From assembly GCA_963749905.1 (NCBI GenBank), contig CAVVOF010000004.1:62001-126000 (forward strand): DNA of 64,000 bases, read 5' to 3'. This document shows positions 36,687 to 45,817 of the stretch, piece after piece. Numbering within the stretch: position 1 is the stretch's first letter; each line of letters begins with the position of its first letter. The position numbers and the translations under genes were made by a program. This stretch comes from UBA10649 sp963749905. GTDB taxonomy: Bacteria > Actinomycetota > Actinomycetes > S36-B12. A model generated the notes under the pieces. The model did not search any database, was not told where the DNA came from, and saw only the letters and a program-made list of their open reading frames with translations.

Positions 36687-37574
36687 ATGAACGCCGAGAT
36701 GCTGGAGAAGATGGGCAAGGGCAAGGGTTTCATCGCGGCCCTGGACCAGAGCGGCGGCAGCACTCCGAAGGCCCTTCGGCTCTATGGCATCGAGGAGTCC
36801 GAGTACTCCGGCGAGGCCGAGATGTTCGACCTCATCCACCAGATGCGCACGCGCATCATCACCAGCCCGGTGTTCGGCGGCGACCGCATCGTCGGCGCCA
36901 TCCTGTTCGAGATGACCATGGACCGGCAGGTCGAGGGCATGGGCAGCGCGGAGTACCTGTGGACCCGCAAGCAGGTCGTGCCCTTCCTCAAGGTCGACAA
37001 GGGACTGGCCGACGAGGCCGACGGCGTCCAGGTCATGAAGCCGATGCCGGGTCTCGACGAGCTCCTCGCCCGTGCGCTCGAGCACGGCGTGTTCGGAACC
37101 AAGATGCGCTCGGTCATCAAGCTCGCGAACCCGGCGGGCGTCGCGGCCGTCGTCGACCAGCAGTTCGAGATCGGCCGCCAGATCCTCGCCGCCGGACTCG
37201 TTCCGATCATCGAGCCCGAGGTCGACATCCACAGCCCGGAGAAGCAGGCCGCGGAGGACCTGCTCAAGGCCGCGATCCTCGGCCAGCTCGACGGCCTCGC
37301 CGAGGGCCAGCAGATCATGCTCAAGCTGACGCTGCCGAGCACCGACGACTTCTACGAGGACCTCGTCAACGACGCCCGCGTGCTGCGCGTGGTGGCCCTG
37401 TCCGGCGGCTACAGCCGCGCGGAGGCCGACGCACTCCTGCGTCGCAACCACGGCGTGATCGCGTCGTTCTCCCGCGCACTCACCGAGGGACTCAGCGCGA
37501 AGCAGTCCGACGCCGAGTTCGACGCCACCCTGGACGCCACCATCCAGAGCATCTACGACGCGTCCCTCACCTGA
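36687..37574 (+). CDS. Fructose-bisphosphate aldolase, class I
   Basis: 295 residues. The opening GKGFIAALDQSGGSTPKAL, the block IEPEVDIHSPEK, and MLKLTLPS with the Schiff-base Lys mark a bacterial class I fructose-1,6-bisphosphate aldolase (Staphylococcus type), which needs no metal. GGAGGG at 36675-36680 sets the ATG at 36687. It stands alone between two hairpin elements, 88 bases after one and 15 bases before the other. Whether a class II enzyme also exists cannot be seen here. Confidence 0.92.
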   Translation: MNAEMLEKMGKGKGFIAALDQSGGSTPKALRLYGIEESEYSGEAEMFDLIHQMRTRIITSPVFGGDRIVGAILFEMTMDRQVEGMGSAEYLWTRKQVVPFLKVDKGLADEADGVQVMKPMPGLDELLARALEHGVFGTKMRSVIKLANPAGVAAVVDQQFEIGRQILAAGLVPIIEPEVDIHSPEKQAAEDLLKAAILGQLDGLAEGQQIMLKLTLPSTDDFYEDLVNDARVLRVVALSGGYSRAEADALLRRNHGVIASFSRALTEGLSAKQSDAEFDATLDATIQSIYDASLT

Positions 37575-37589
37575 CCCCACCGGACCTCA

Positions 37590-37681
37590 CAGATTTGCAC
37601 CGCTTCCCGGCGCAAATCGACAGTTCGCGCCCGAATTGCGCCTTCTGTCCGCGATTTGAACCGGGAAGCGGTGCAACTCTG
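37590..37681. repeat. 92-bp inverted-repeat element, copy A
   Basis: It begins CAGATTTGCACCGCTTCCCG and ends with its reverse complement (20 of 21 terminal bases pair). It is about 91% identical (84 of 92) to copy B at 48712, without gaps. Each arm also contains a smaller imperfect palindrome, GATTTGCACC ... GGCGCAAATC. It lies between convergent genes and may double as a terminator. Confidence 0.85.
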
Positions 37682-37696
37682 CATCTCGTCCCCTGA

Positions 37697-38668
37697 TCAG
37701 CGGGGCGCGGACTGCTCCGCCCAGACCTCGGCAGCCAGCAGGCTCGGCACCAGCACCTCGGCGAGCAGCCGCACGTCGTCATCGTCCGAGTGCGCGTACT
37801 CGACGGTGACCTCGGCCTCGGGCAGCCGATCGCCCACGCCCACCAGCCGGCTGCCCCGCTCGGTCAGCCAACGCAGCAGCTCGGGCTCCCATCGGGACCC
37901 GGTGAACAGCAGCATGCGGTAGTCGGTCGTCTTCGTGAGATAGACGTCGACGTGGCTCCAGTCGCCCGACTCGCACGCGTACGCCGGCAGCCGCGGGCCC
38001 TCGCGCAGCATCAGCGCCCCCTGCAATGCACTGCCGAGGCGTCGTGCCGGAGCCACCACGTGAGTGCCCTGCGGCCCGAGTGCGACCTCCCGCACGTCGG
38101 GCAGCCACGAGCCGCGACGGGAGAGCAGGTCCGCGCAGGCGGCCGCAGCCCGATCGAGCACCGAGGACACCTCCCCCTCTCCGACCAGCGCCTCCTCGAG
38201 GCGCAGCAGCAGACCCACCGTGTGCTGGTAGGAGCGGCAGGCGACGCCACCAGCCTCCGCCTCCGCCCCCATCAGCACGGTCGCATCGCAGGCGTCCACC
38301 AACGGCGAGGCCGCCCGGTTGGTGAGCGCGACGACCGGCACCCGGCCGCGATACCGGTCGACGGCGGCCAGCGTCTCCTGCGACGACCCGCCCGCCGAGA
38401 CGGCCACGACCACCGAGCCGGGCGCGTCCGCCAGCGGCAGCAGGTCGCTGCTCGCCAGCTCCGCCACGGCGTCGACACCCCGGGCCCGCAGCCGAGCCGC
38501 GGCCACCTGGTTCGCGTAGTGCGAGGAGCCCATGCCGAGCAGCACCAGCGACGACGCGGCGACGGCCGGCGTCTCCTCCCAGCTCGCGCCCTCGCACTCG
38601 CCCCGGGCGAGCCGGCCCAGCGTCTCGGGGGCCCGCTCGAGGTCGGCGAGGAAGAGTTCCGGGTTCAT
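37697..38668 (-). CDS. SIS-domain sugar-phosphate isomerase/deaminase-like protein
   Basis: 323 residues, two SIS domains (about 25-150 and 175-310). GMGSSHYANQVAAARL and VVAVSAGGSSQETLA are the phosphosugar-binding loops, as in glucosamine-6-phosphate synthase isomerase halves and AgaS-like proteins. No N-terminal amidotransferase Cys is present. The ATG overlaps the kinase-like gene as ATGA. With that kinase the likely substrate is an amino-sugar 6-phosphate, which is inference. Confidence 0.82.
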   Translation of the reverse strand: MNPELFLADLERAPETLGRLARGECEGASWEETPAVAASSLVLLGMGSSHYANQVAAARLRARGVDAVAELASSDLLPLADAPGSVVVAVSAGGSSQETLAAVDRYRGRVPVVALTNRAASPLVDACDATVLMGAEAEAGGVACRSYQHTVGLLLRLEEALVGEGEVSSVLDRAAAACADLLSRRGSWLPDVREVALGPQGTHVVAPARRLGSALQGALMLREGPRLPAYACESGDWSHVDVYLTKTTDYRMLLFTGSRWEPELLRWLTERGSRLVGVGDRLPEAEVTVEYAHSDDDDVRLLAEVLVPSLLAAEVWAEQSAPR

Positions 38669-39897
38669 CGAGGATCCTTCGCGAGCAGGGACGGGAGGGT
38701 GGCGTCCGGCACGTAGCGCCAGTGCGGAAGGTAGCGAGCGGCGTAGACGTACTCACGGCACTCCTGCTGCACCATGAACGGGATCAGCAGCGAGTCGTCG
38801 AGCAGTCGTGCCGCGCCGGCCTCCGAAAGGCTCCCGCGGTACGCGTCGAGGAAGGCGGTCTGCGCCGCACCGATCCAGTCGATCACCCGATCCCGTTCGG
38901 GCGTCGTCAGGCCGTCCGTCCGATGCAGGACCACCCGGCCGACATGGTCGAGCGCGGCCAGCATTCCCGCGACGTCGCGGGCGGCCGGCTCCGGCGCCCA
39001 CCGGTGCTCGACCGGCACCAGCGGATTGCCGTCGAAATCGATGACGTGGTACCGCGGACCCGGCGTCCGCAGCACCTGTCCGACGTGCAGGTCGCCGTGG
39101 ATCGGCATGACGGGGGTGCCGGCGGCCGCTCCGATGACCATCAGCCGCGAGCGCACCTGTGCGCCCACGTCCGCCGGCAGCTCGGCCGCCTCCGCGTCGG
39201 CGAGGGCCAGGTCCCGCCACTGTCCGGCTTCCTCCGTCGTCGCCGCCCGCACCCCGGTCGACGCGAAGGCCAGGTGCAGGTCGGCCACCAGCCGACCGAC
39301 GATCGCAACCGATGCGAGCGCGTCCGCGCCCGGGTCGAGCGCGTGGGCGCGGACCTCGTCGACCAGCCACGTCCAGCCGTCCTCCGCACCCGGCAGGTAG
39401 TCCGAGACGACGGCGAGGAGGCTGCCGTCCGCCGCGAGCAGCCGGCTGCGGATCCGCGGAGTGCCGACGAAGCCTGCTTCCGCGACGAGATCGAGCCGCT
39501 GCAGGGCACGCGCGTCCTCTCGCGACGGATGCAGGTACCACTTGACCACGCACTCATCGCCCACGATCACCAGCTCGTTGGTCTGGTCGTCGGGTACGTC
39601 GCGCTCCGACGCTGCTGCCGGTACTGCAGCTGAGTCGGCCGCCGCCGCAGCCGCCGCTCCGTCGCCCGGCCTCGCGCGGCGCAGCACTCCCCCGTCGACC
39701 ACCGCGGGCACGCCGTAGCGCACTCCCCTGGCGTCCACGATCAGCAGGTGGTGCAGCTCGCCACGGGGACCGGCGCCCAGCGATCGGCTCTCCGCCAGCT
39801 CCAGCGGGAGCTCCATCCGGGCGGCCTCATCCGACCTGCGCGTGGGCAGCAGGTCCGCCGGATGGGCCCGGCCCAGCAGTTCCGAGAGGTCGGTCAC
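38665..39897 (-). CDS. Maltokinase-fold kinase, glucosamine-kinase-like
   Basis: 410 residues. The C-terminal kinase lobe has the catalytic loop MPIHGDLHVGQVL and the metal site VIDFDGNPL, as in maltokinase and aminoglycoside phosphotransferases. The N-terminal cap (about 1-100) is of the maltokinase type, with an Ala-rich insertion at about 77-92. This architecture without a fused trehalose synthase, next to a SIS gene, resembles actinobacterial glucosamine kinase (GlcNK). Maltose as substrate is the alternative. GTG overlaps the glycosyltransferase stop as GTGA. Confidence 0.78.
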   Translation of the reverse strand: MTDLSELLGRAHPADLLPTRRSDEAARMELPLELAESRSLGAGPRGELHHLLIVDARGVRYGVPAVVDGGVLRRARPGDGAAAAAAADSAAVPAAASERDVPDDQTNELVIVGDECVVKWYLHPSREDARALQRLDLVAEAGFVGTPRIRSRLLAADGSLLAVVSDYLPGAEDGWTWLVDEVRAHALDPGADALASVAIVGRLVADLHLAFASTGVRAATTEEAGQWRDLALADAEAAELPADVGAQVRSRLMVIGAAAGTPVMPIHGDLHVGQVLRTPGPRYHVIDFDGNPLVPVEHRWAPEPAARDVAGMLAALDHVGRVVLHRTDGLTTPERDRVIDWIGAAQTAFLDAYRGSLSEAGAARLLDDSLLIPFMVQQECREYVYAARYLPHWRYVPDATLPSLLAKDPR

Positions 39898-41208
39898 GCC
39901 CGATCGGCGTGCGACCGGCCGACCGCCTCGATCACGTCCGCCCCCCGACGCATGCCCTGCCGCGCGCGGATCTCGACGCCGATCCGCTCCAGCCGAGCGC
40001 GCATGTCCGCGTCGCCGAGCAGGCGCTCGAGTGCGCCCGTCATCTCGTCGTCGGTGAACGCATACGTCGACAGACGCACCCCGTAGCCGAGCTCGTCCAT
40101 CCGCTGAGCGTTGTCGTACTGGTCCCAGAACAACGGCAGCAGGATCATCGGCTTGCCGAAGTGCAGCGACTCCGTGGTGGTGTTGTTGCCGCCGTGCGTG
40201 ATGACCAGGTCGACCTGCGGGATGACCTTCGTCTGGGGCAGGAACTCCGCTCCCACCATGTTCTCCGCCAGCTCCAGCTCATGTGCCTGCGGTCCCATGC
40301 TGACGATGTACCGGTGCGGCGTCCGCGCCGAGCACGTCGATCAGCCGTCGCATCAGGTCGACGTCGGCACCGCCCAGGCTGCCCAGCGACAGGTAGACGA
40401 GGGCGCTGCCCTCGGGGCGGTCGCGCACCTGCGCCGGGACCTCGTAGTCGTCGTCGGTCTCGCGCACGCTCGAGTCCATGCGGTGCCACGTCGACCCCAG
40501 CGGCCGCCGGTCGGTGTAGTCGGCCTCCTCCGGGAAGACGTAGAGGTTGGCCGCCTCGGATTCGTGGATGAACTCCAGGTCCGGCAGCGGGTCCGCGCCC
40601 TGCTCGATCACCCACGTGTTGTACGCCTCCCACATGGGCCGGTGCGTCCGGTCGTACTCGGCGAGGAAGGCGTCCCACTCGGAACGGTCGTCGCTCGGCA
40701 GGCCGGAGTAGGCCGGCGGGATGTCCGGGCCCTTCACCTCCAGCGGATTGCACGACACGATCCGTACGAACGGCACGCCGGCCGTCATCAGCGCCGGGAA
40801 GCACACGACGTTGTCCTCGACGATCACGTCCGGCCGGACCCGCTCGATGATCTGCCGCAGTTGCGGCTCGCAGTAGACGGCGCCGTCGATGAGCGCCTGC
40901 CACGTCGGCTTCATGAACGTGTCCAGCTGCTCGATCGTCGGCTTGCGGAACTCCGGCGCGGTCTCGCGGATGAAGTCCTTCCAGAACTGGCCGGCGTCCT
41001 GCTCGCCCGCATCGTCGGGCACGGGCGCCAGGTCGACCAGGTCCTCGACGAACCCGAGTGGCGCCAGCTTGCCGTTCCACGACGCCTCCGCGGCGAACAC
41101 AACGCGGTGGCCGCGCTCCAGAAGGACCTTGCCGATGCCGACGCACTGGTTGGTGGGGCCATAGGCCGACTCGGGCATGAACAGGATGGTGAGGGGTCGC
41201 TCAGTCAT
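39894..41208 (-). pseudogene. GT1-type glycosyltransferase, frameshifted
   Basis: The N-terminal part from ATG 41208 (ILFMPESAYGPTNQCVGIGK) runs to DVLGADAAP, then slips near 40311-40325. The rest, YIVSMGPQAHELELAENMVG through VDLVITHGGNNTTTESL, continues one base out of phase to 39894. Adding two bases (GACGCGCCGCACCGG for GACGCCGCACCGG) restores DAPHRYIVSM. The nucleotide-sugar site HGGNNTTTE is intact. It resembles MGT/UGT enzymes that glycosylate small molecules. It overlaps the TetR stop by eight bases and the kinase start by four. Confidence 0.85.
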
Positions 41209-41806
41209 CAGAACTCCGGGTGAGGGGGTGACGGGTGGCCAGTCGTGCGTAGTCGAGGATCAGGTCCGCGGCGGCGTCATGGTCGAGGATCGGGTGTCCG
41301 GCCATGATCCGGTAGCCGTACGCGTCCTCGAGGGCCACGAGATTCCGCGCGATGGTCAGCGAGTCCGACGCGAGGTCGAAAACCCCTTGCGTCGCACCGG
41401 ATTCGAGGATGGTCCGGTACATGCCGACCTGACGGTCGTACAGGGAGGTCAGCAGTACGGCGTAGACGGTGTTGCGCGCCGCTTCGCCGCCGAGGGCGCA
41501 CAGCAGGCGCACCTCCTCGTCGTTCCGGTCTCGCGGCAGGCCCGACGTGATGGTGACCACCAGGCGCTGCGCCGGATCGGTCAGGCCATCGAGAGCCTGC
41601 ACCCGCTCGTCGTAGAACCGCTCCGTGCCCGCCCGGTTGGCGTCGACGAGCAGGGTCTGCAGATCCGGGTAGTGGTACAGGATCGCCCCTGACGTCAGGC
41701 CGGCCTCCTCGGCCACCTGGTTCAGCCGGACCCCGGCGCCGTGCGCGGCCATTGCGCGCTGCGCGGCAACGAGCAGATCCGCTCGCCGCTCCTTCGACCG
41801 GGCCAT
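41201..41806 (-). CDS. TetR-family regulator
   Basis: 201 residues. The N-terminal helix-turn-helix (about 8-52) reads RRADLLVAAQRAMAAHG, then RLNQVAEEAGLTSGAILYHY. The C-terminal domain resembles TetR_C_6/BetI-like regulators of amine metabolism. TACGCT (41813-41818, minus strand) lies six bases before the ATG, a leaderless start. It begins the aminosugar block and diverges from the polyamine operon; the palindrome at 41826 lies between them, so it may repress both. Confidence 0.87.
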   Translation of the reverse strand: MARSKERRADLLVAAQRAMAAHGAGVRLNQVAEEAGLTSGAILYHYPDLQTLLVDANRAGTERFYDERVQALDGLTDPAQRLVVTITSGLPRDRNDEEVRLLCALGGEAARNTVYAVLLTSLYDRQVGMYRTILESGATQGVFDLASDSLTIARNLVALEDAYGYRIMAGHPILDHDAAADLILDYARLATRHPLTRSSDD

Positions 41807-41825
41807 CCGCGCAGCGTAGACGTTA

Positions 41826-41841
41826 CTGAACTGCAATTCAG
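41826..41841. promoter_or_regulatory. Probable TetR operator
   Basis: CTGAACTGCAATTCAG pairs at seven of eight positions of a 16-bp palindrome. It sits just upstream of the TetR -10 hexamer and 87 bases before the solute-binding protein gene, the expected place for divergent control. Confidence 0.6.
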
Positions 41842-41927
41842 ATTTTTCACGGAACCAGTGCCGCGCGGCCGTTGGTTCGGGTTTCATGTCCTGAACATCC
41901 GATGAAGATCCCGCCCAAGGAGCGCCC

Positions 41928-43085
41928 ATGAGACGTCGAACCCCCCTGGCCATGGTCAGTCTGGCAACCGCCGCCCTGCTCGTCACCGCGTGCAGCAGTG
42001 GCGACTCGGCCTCATCCGAGGAGAGCGCGCCCGCCGCGTCGTCCGCTGCGGCGGAGGCTTCGGAGGAAGCCCCCATGGAGAGCGAGGCAGCCGCCACCGG
42101 TGACCTGACCGGCCAGACGCTGACCATCTCCAACTGGGCCGGCTACTACCCGGAGGACCTCGCCGCGCAGGTCGAGGCCGCCAACGGCACTCCCGTGACG
42201 ATCGCGAACCACGCGACCAACGAGGAGATCATGGCGAAGCTCACCGCCGGCGGCGACTCGGGCTTCGACGTGGCGTTCGTCTCCGGCCAGTACGCCCAGG
42301 CGCTCAACGACGCCGGGCTGCTCGCACCGATCGATGCCGCACAGATCCCCAACCTGGCCAACCTGTTCCCCGAGGCGACCGAGCTCGCCTACGACCCGGG
42401 CAACGCCTACTCCGTGCCGTACGCGTGGGGCACGACCGGCATCTGCTACCGCAGTGACCTGATCGACGAGCCCACCAGCTGGAACGCCATCCTCGAGCCA
42501 GGCGACGACAGCAAGGGCAAGGTCACCCAGATGACGACCGAGCGCTGGCTCGCACTGCCGGCCCTGAAGGCCCTCGGCTACAGCATCAACACCACGGACG
42601 ACGCCGAGCTGCAGGAGGTCAAGGAGCTGCTCATCGCGAGCAAGGACGACCTGCTGGCCTACGACGACACCACGTTCTACAGCCGTCTGGTCTCGGGCGA
42701 GGCCAACGCAGTGGTGGCGTGGGATGGCTGGTGCAACTACGGCACCGCAGAGAACCCGGACATCAAGTTCACGATTCCGAGCGAGGGCAGCGATCTCTGG
42801 ACGGACACGATGGTCGTCCTGGACTCGTCGCAGAACAAGGAGGCGGCGCACGCCTTCATCAACTTCATCCTCGATCCCGCCAACCACGCCTGGGTGGCGG
42901 AGAACATCCTCTACAAGGTCCCGAACAAGGCCGCCACGGAGTCCGAGGGAGTCATGGCCCTGAACGCCGACTTCCCGAACATGGGCATGACGCCGGCTGA
43001 GCTCCTGCAGGGCGAGGCGATCATCGACCTCGGCGAGGACAGCGTGAAGTACACCGATCTCGCCACCGAGGTCACGTCGAGCTGA
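41928..43085 (+). CDS. Polyamine ABC transporter substrate-binding lipoprotein
   Basis: 385 residues. Signal peptide with lipobox LLVTAC (Cys22), then a Ser/Ala/Glu-rich tether and a PotD/PotF-type binding domain with LTISNWAGYYPED and VPYAWGTTGICYRSD. It should capture spermidine or putrescine at the cell surface. AAGGAG lies seven bases before the ATG. Two bases separate it from the first permease gene. Confidence 0.9.
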   Translation: MRRRTPLAMVSLATAALLVTACSSGDSASSEESAPAASSAAAEASEEAPMESEAAATGDLTGQTLTISNWAGYYPEDLAAQVEAANGTPVTIANHATNEEIMAKLTAGGDSGFDVAFVSGQYAQALNDAGLLAPIDAAQIPNLANLFPEATELAYDPGNAYSVPYAWGTTGICYRSDLIDEPTSWNAILEPGDDSKGKVTQMTTERWLALPALKALGYSINTTDDAELQEVKELLIASKDDLLAYDDTTFYSRLVSGEANAVVAWDGWCNYGTAENPDIKFTIPSEGSDLWTDTMVVLDSSQNKEAAHAFINFILDPANHAWVAENILYKVPNKAATESEGVMALNADFPNMGMTPAELLQGEAIIDLGEDSVKYTDLATEVTSS

Positions 43086-43087
43086 AG

Positions 43088-43984
43088 GTGAGCTCACCCA
43101 CGCGCGATGCAGGGCGCGGCGCCCCACGGCGCCGCGCCCTCGTCGGGCGTGCCGTGTTCGCAGGCCCCGGCCTGCTGTACGTGACGCTGTTCATGACGGT
43201 GCCCCTGCTCATCGTCGCCAGCTATGCCTTCCTCGAGCGCGGACGATTCGGCGGCGTGCAGGGCGAGTTCTCACTCGACGCCTTCAGCAAGGCCCTCGAC
43301 TCGGTCTACCTCTCCATCCTCGGCAACTCGGTGGTGATCGCCGGCATCACCACCGTCCTCGCGCTCCTGCTCGGCTACCCGGCTGCCTACGCCATCGCCC
43401 GGCTGCCCCGAAGGTGGCGGACGGTCGCGCTCGTGCTCGTCGTGCTGCCCTTCTGGTCCAACTTCCTCATCCGGACGTACGCCTGGATCGTGCTGCTCAA
43501 CACCGAGGGCCCGCTCAACGCCGCCCTCGTCGGGCTCGGCATCGTCGACTCCCCCATCGGCCTGCTCTACAACCGCGGCGCCGTCGTGGTCGGACTCCTC
43601 TACGCCTACCTGCCGCTGGTGATCCTGCCGGTGTACGCGGCCATCGAGCGGCTCGATCCGCAGCTGCAGGAGGCGGCCCGCAACCTCGGTGCCAGCAAGG
43701 CGCGCACCTTCCTCGACGTGACGCTCCCGCTGACCCTGCCGGGAGCGATGATCGGCGCGATCTTCGTCTTCGTCCCCTCGCTGGGGAACTTCGTCGTGCC
43801 CGAGCTCCTCGGCGGCGGCAAGTCCGAGATGATCGGCAACCTGATCCGGGACCAGTTCCTGGTGGCCCGAAACTGGCCGTTCGGGGCCGTCCTCGCACTG
43901 AGCATGGTGGCCTTCCTCGTCCTCCTGTTCGCCCTCCAGGCAGCCGTCTCGCGACGCATCAACGGGCGTGGCGCCCATGCGTAG
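43088..43984 (+). CDS. Polyamine ABC transporter permease (PotB-like)
   Basis: 298 residues with six membrane helices. The EAA loop LQEAARNLGASKARTF near residue 195 contacts the ATPase. It begins at GTG directly after the binding-protein gene and ends in an eight-base overlap with the second permease gene. Its longer first periplasmic loop matches PotB rather than PotC. Confidence 0.9.
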   Translation: MSSPTRDAGRGAPRRRALVGRAVFAGPGLLYVTLFMTVPLLIVASYAFLERGRFGGVQGEFSLDAFSKALDSVYLSILGNSVVIAGITTVLALLLGYPAAYAIARLPRRWRTVALVLVVLPFWSNFLIRTYAWIVLLNTEGPLNAALVGLGIVDSPIGLLYNRGAVVVGLLYAYLPLVILPVYAAIERLDPQLQEAARNLGASKARTFLDVTLPLTLPGAMIGAIFVFVPSLGNFVVPELLGGGKSEMIGNLIRDQFLVARNWPFGAVLALSMVAFLVLLFALQAAVSRRINGRGAHA

Positions 43985-44747
43985 GCTCGGCTGGCTCAAC
44001 GTGCCCCTGTGGCTGACGTACGTCTTCCTCTACACGCCCATCCTCGTGCTGGTCGTGATGTCGTTCAACGCCAGCAAGACCCCGTACACGTGGACCGGCT
44101 TCAGCACGCAGTGGTACGGGGAGCTGCTCTCGGACGAGTTGATCCGTGAGGGCTTCATCAACACGATGATCGTCGCCGTCGGGTCCACGGTCATCGCCAC
44201 GATCCTCGGGACCCTGCTGGCGATCGGCATCAACCGCTACTTCCGCTCGGCGTGGATCGAGGCCTACTCGCTCGCGCCGGCGATCATCCCCGACCTCGCG
44301 CTGGCCATCGGACTGCTCGCCTTCTTCACGCTGGTCGGCGTGACGCTCGGCCTGCACACCGTGCTGCTCGCACACGTGGTCTTCGGCATGGCGTTCGTCG
44401 CAGCGGTCGTGCTCGCCCGGCTCGGCCACACCGACCCCAGCCTCGAGGAGGCAAGTCGCGACCTCGGCGCCGGCCCGGTGAGCACGTTCATGCGCATCAC
44501 CGTGCCCAGCCTGATGCCCGCCATCATCGCGGGCGCCCTCCTCGTCTTCACCCTGAGCCTCGACGAGTTCGTCATCGCCTTCTTCACGAACGGGCCCGCC
44601 ACCCCGACGCTGCCGATCGTCATCTACTCGATGGTCCGCTTCGGCGTCACCCCCGAGATCAACGCCCTTGCCGCCCTGCTCCTCCTCGTCAGCTTCACCG
44701 TCGTCATCTCTGCCCAGCGCATCACCAAGCTCACGGACTCCCTATGA
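43977..44747 (+). CDS. Polyamine ABC transporter permease (PotC-like)
   Basis: 256 residues, six membrane helices, with the EAA loop LEEASRDLGAGPVSTFMRIT and the PotC-like LDEFVIAFFTNGP segment. The ATG at 43977 overlaps the PotB stop (ATGCGTAG). It forms the channel with the preceding permease, and its stop overlaps the ATPase start as ATGA. Confidence 0.9.
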   Translation: MRRLGWLNVPLWLTYVFLYTPILVLVVMSFNASKTPYTWTGFSTQWYGELLSDELIREGFINTMIVAVGSTVIATILGTLLAIGINRYFRSAWIEAYSLAPAIIPDLALAIGLLAFFTLVGVTLGLHTVLLAHVVFGMAFVAAVVLARLGHTDPSLEEASRDLGAGPVSTFMRITVPSLMPAIIAGALLVFTLSLDEFVIAFFTNGPATPTLPIVIYSMVRFGVTPEINALAALLLLVSFTVVISAQRITKLTDSL

Positions 44748-45817
44748 CCGACACCCGTCCCCCCATCCTTCGCCTCTCCGGACTGTCCAAGCGGTTCGGA
44801 GAGACGGTCGCGCTCGACGACGTCGGATTCGAGATCCGGCAGAACGAGTTCTTCGCCCTGCTCGGGCCCAGCGGCTGCGGCAAGACCACCCTGCTGCGCA
44901 GCATCGCCGGCTTCGAGGATCCCGACACCGGGAGCATGACGATGCCCACGGAGTCAGGCGACATCGATCTGGCGACGCTGCCTCCCGAGCGGCGGCCGAT
45001 CAACCTGATGTTCCAGTCCTACGCGCTCTTCCCACACATGTCCGTCGAGAAGAACGTCGCGTACGGACTCGAGCGCGAGCGCCTGCCCAAGGACGAGGTC
45101 CGGGCGCGCGTCACCGAGGTGTTGGACACCGTCGGGCTCACCGGCAAGGCCAAGGCCCGTCCCGCCCAGCTGTCCGGCGGCCAACGACAGCGGGTGGCCC
45201 TCGCCCGAGCGATCGTGAAGCGCCCACGCATGCTGCTGCTCGACGAGCCACTGTCCGCACTCGACCGCAAGGTGCGCTCGGAGATGCAACTGGAGTTGAA
45301 GCGGCTGCAGCACGAGGTCGGCATCACCTTCGTCGTGGTCACCCACGACCAGGAGGAGGCGATGTCGATGGCCGACCGCATCGCGGTGATGTCGCAGGGA
45401 CGCGTGGAGCAGCTCGACACGCCCCTGGACCTGTACCAGCGGCCGCGCACGACCTTCGTCGCCGACTTCATCGGGTCGAGCAATGCCTTCACCGGCTCGC
45501 TCAGCGAGTCCGGCGTCCTCGTTCCCGGTCTCGGCGACCTCCCGGGGCACCGACCGTGGCCCGTCACCACGCCCGAGGCCACCCTCATCGTCCGCCCCGA
45601 GGACGCCCGCCTTGCTGACCCGCCCGAGAGCATGCTCGAGGGCACCGTCCTCGACATCCAGTTCTACGGCGGCACGTCGACGCTGGCCATCGGCGTGGAC
45701 GGTCACGAGCATCCCGTGCTGGTGACCTGCCAGGGCGCCACGTCGACGACGCGTGGTGAGCGCGTCCACCTGGCCTGGGATCCGCGTCGCGCCGTCGTGC
45801 TCGCGGGTGCCGCGTGA
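44744..45817 (+). CDS. Polyamine ABC transporter ATPase (PotA-like)
   Basis: 357 residues. Walker A GPSGCGKTT, Q-loop FQSYALFPH, signature LSGGQRQRVALARA, Walker B MLLLDEPLSALD and switch VTHDQEEA are complete. The C-terminal TOBE domain (about 280-350) is typical of Pot-type ATPases. A small insertion (TMPTESGDIDLATL) lies before the Q-loop. It overlaps both neighbours by four bases. Confidence 0.92.
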   Translation: MTDTRPPILRLSGLSKRFGETVALDDVGFEIRQNEFFALLGPSGCGKTTLLRSIAGFEDPDTGSMTMPTESGDIDLATLPPERRPINLMFQSYALFPHMSVEKNVAYGLERERLPKDEVRARVTEVLDTVGLTGKAKARPAQLSGGQRQRVALARAIVKRPRMLLLDEPLSALDRKVRSEMQLELKRLQHEVGITFVVVTHDQEEAMSMADRIAVMSQGRVEQLDTPLDLYQRPRTTFVADFIGSSNAFTGSLSESGVLVPGLGDLPGHRPWPVTTPEATLIVRPEDARLADPPESMLEGTVLDIQFYGGTSTLAIGVDGHEHPVLVTCQGATSTTRGERVHLAWDPRRAVVLAGAA

